Of a stretch of 64,000 nucleotides of DNA, positions 62,861-64,000 are shown one piece after another. The notes beneath the pieces are model-generated. The model ran no database searches and was not told the DNA's origin. It saw only the letters and a list, made by a program, of their open reading frames with translations. The translations under genes and the position numbers were made by a program. The first letter of the stretch is position 1; every line of letters begins with the position of its first letter. Source of the stretch: Salinicoccus sediminis (GTDB lineage Bacteria > Bacillota > Bacilli > Staphylococcales > Salinicoccaceae); contig NZ_LAYZ01000002.1 of NCBI RefSeq assembly GCF_000986795.1, positions 433,417-497,416 on the forward strand, in the 5' to 3' direction.

Positions 62861-62889
62861 TTGACATTGAAAAGTCAGCGTGGTAAGAT
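62861..62889 (+). promoter_or_regulatory. Strong promoter before tRNA-Leu
   Basis: Consensus TTGACA (62861-62866), 17-base spacer, TAAGAT (62884-62889). Probably drives tRNA-Leu, tRNA-Gly and the 16S-led rRNA operon. Confidence 0.82.
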
Positions 62890-62934
62890 ATTATTTGTCG
62901 CTAAAAAGTGATTTGAAAGTTTTAAACAACATAT

Positions 62935-63019
<85 letters not shown>

Positions 63020-63052
63020 TCATTATTCTTCGCAACATTTATTATAAATTAT

Positions 63053-63126
63053 GCGGGTGTAGTTAAATGGTATAACCCCAGCCTTCCAAGCTGATGTCGT
63101 CGGTTCGATTCCGGTCACCCGCTCCA
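63053..63126 (+). tRNA. tRNA-Gly (anticodon TCC)
   Basis: Acceptor GCGGGTG with CACCCGC, anticodon loop CTTCCAA, T loop GGTTCGATTCC. Here the 3' CCA (63124-63126) is encoded, unlike the two preceding tRNA genes. Confidence 0.95.
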
Positions 63127-63287
63127 TTAATTAATTACCAACAGAGAACATTGAAAACTGAATGACAATATGTCAACGTTTAATTCCGAGAAAGCGACAC
63201 ACATCGTGTGTCACAGATTGAGGCGGACAATACAAACGCAAGCGATACTGATTTCAGTATCAAGACGAGCTCAAGATGGGCTTTCCA
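63127..63287 (+). other. 16S rRNA leader region
   Basis: Spacer between tRNA-Gly and 16S. It contains a stretch near 63150 (GAAAACTGAATGAC) of the kind common in Bacillales rrn leaders and spacers, and two perfect small hairpins, GACACAC/GTGTGTC (63196-63212) and GATACTG/CAGTATC (63244-63261). The part before 63287 should pair with the region after 16S for RNase III processing. No separate strong promoter is seen here. Confidence 0.6.

Positions 63288-64000
<713 letters not shown>

Overview
The window is a piece of chromosome from a Gram-positive coccus of the family Staphylococcaceae. The gene order matches the Staphylococcus core genome closely: rpoE-pyrG-fbaA-murZ-rho-rpmE-prfA-prmC-ywlC-ywlE-rpiB-ywlG-glyA-upp-mnaA-atpIBEFHAGDC-murA-fabZ-ssb, then tenA/thiDME, yidC, cls, rodA, murF, cshA, acpS-alr-mazEF-rsbUVW-sigB, tex, luxS and katA. 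Base composition looks clearly richer in G+C than S. aureus. Together with two BCCT/antiporter-type transport genes this suggests a halotolerant relative such as Salinicoccus or Jeotgalicoccus; the genus is an inference, the family is well supported. No insertion sequence, prophage, integrase or CRISPR array was seen.

Layout. 1-2340: end of an Old Yellow Enzyme gene and an arsenic operon (arsRBC, minus strand) with a readable promoter and operator. 2533-11636: accessory transport and metabolism: an arginase-superfamily enzyme next to an aberrant Nramp-like transporter, an OsmC protein, a K+/H+ antiporter with a lipoprotein, an orphan ABC ATPase, CoaW, a BCCT carrier and a double GNAT protein. 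11645-16798: rpoE, pyrG behind a CTP-sensing attenuator, an unusual array of about ten evenly spaced hairpins (14040-14434), a DUF2529 gene, fbaA and a transaldolase-like gene. 16827-27522: cell wall, termination and translation genes, then ribose, glycine, uracil and UDP-ManNAc genes. 27527-34525: the complete F1Fo ATP synthase operon behind a promoter embedded in a 16-bp inverted repeat. 34538-38011: second murA, EpuA, fabZ, ywpF, an extended SSB. 38121-39475: a LysM/Rpf-like wall hydrolase preceded by a WalR-type site. 39484-42576: thiamine operon under a TPP riboswitch whose terminator and antiterminator can both be drawn. 42640-50475: yidC, cls, a 49-residue orphan gene, rodA, murF, an alpha/beta hydrolase without a normal start codon, and cshA. 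50567-57840: three bPH2 membrane proteins, acpS, alr, mazEF and the sigB operon with a sigma-B-type internal promoter. 57895-62197: tex, luxS and a PerR-boxed catalase. 62696-64000: tRNA-Glu, tRNA-Leu, tRNA-Gly and the 5' part of a 16S rRNA gene.

Most of the window is housekeeping chromosome. The most unusual element is the hairpin array at 14040-14434: ten imperfect inverted repeats with centres about 41 bp apart, isolated between two convergent genes that each have their own terminator. Second-rank items are the arginase/Nramp-like pair with substituted metal-binding motifs, the hydrolase that lacks a usable start upstream of its oxyanion motif, the inverted repeat around the atp promoter, and the 49-residue orphan gene.
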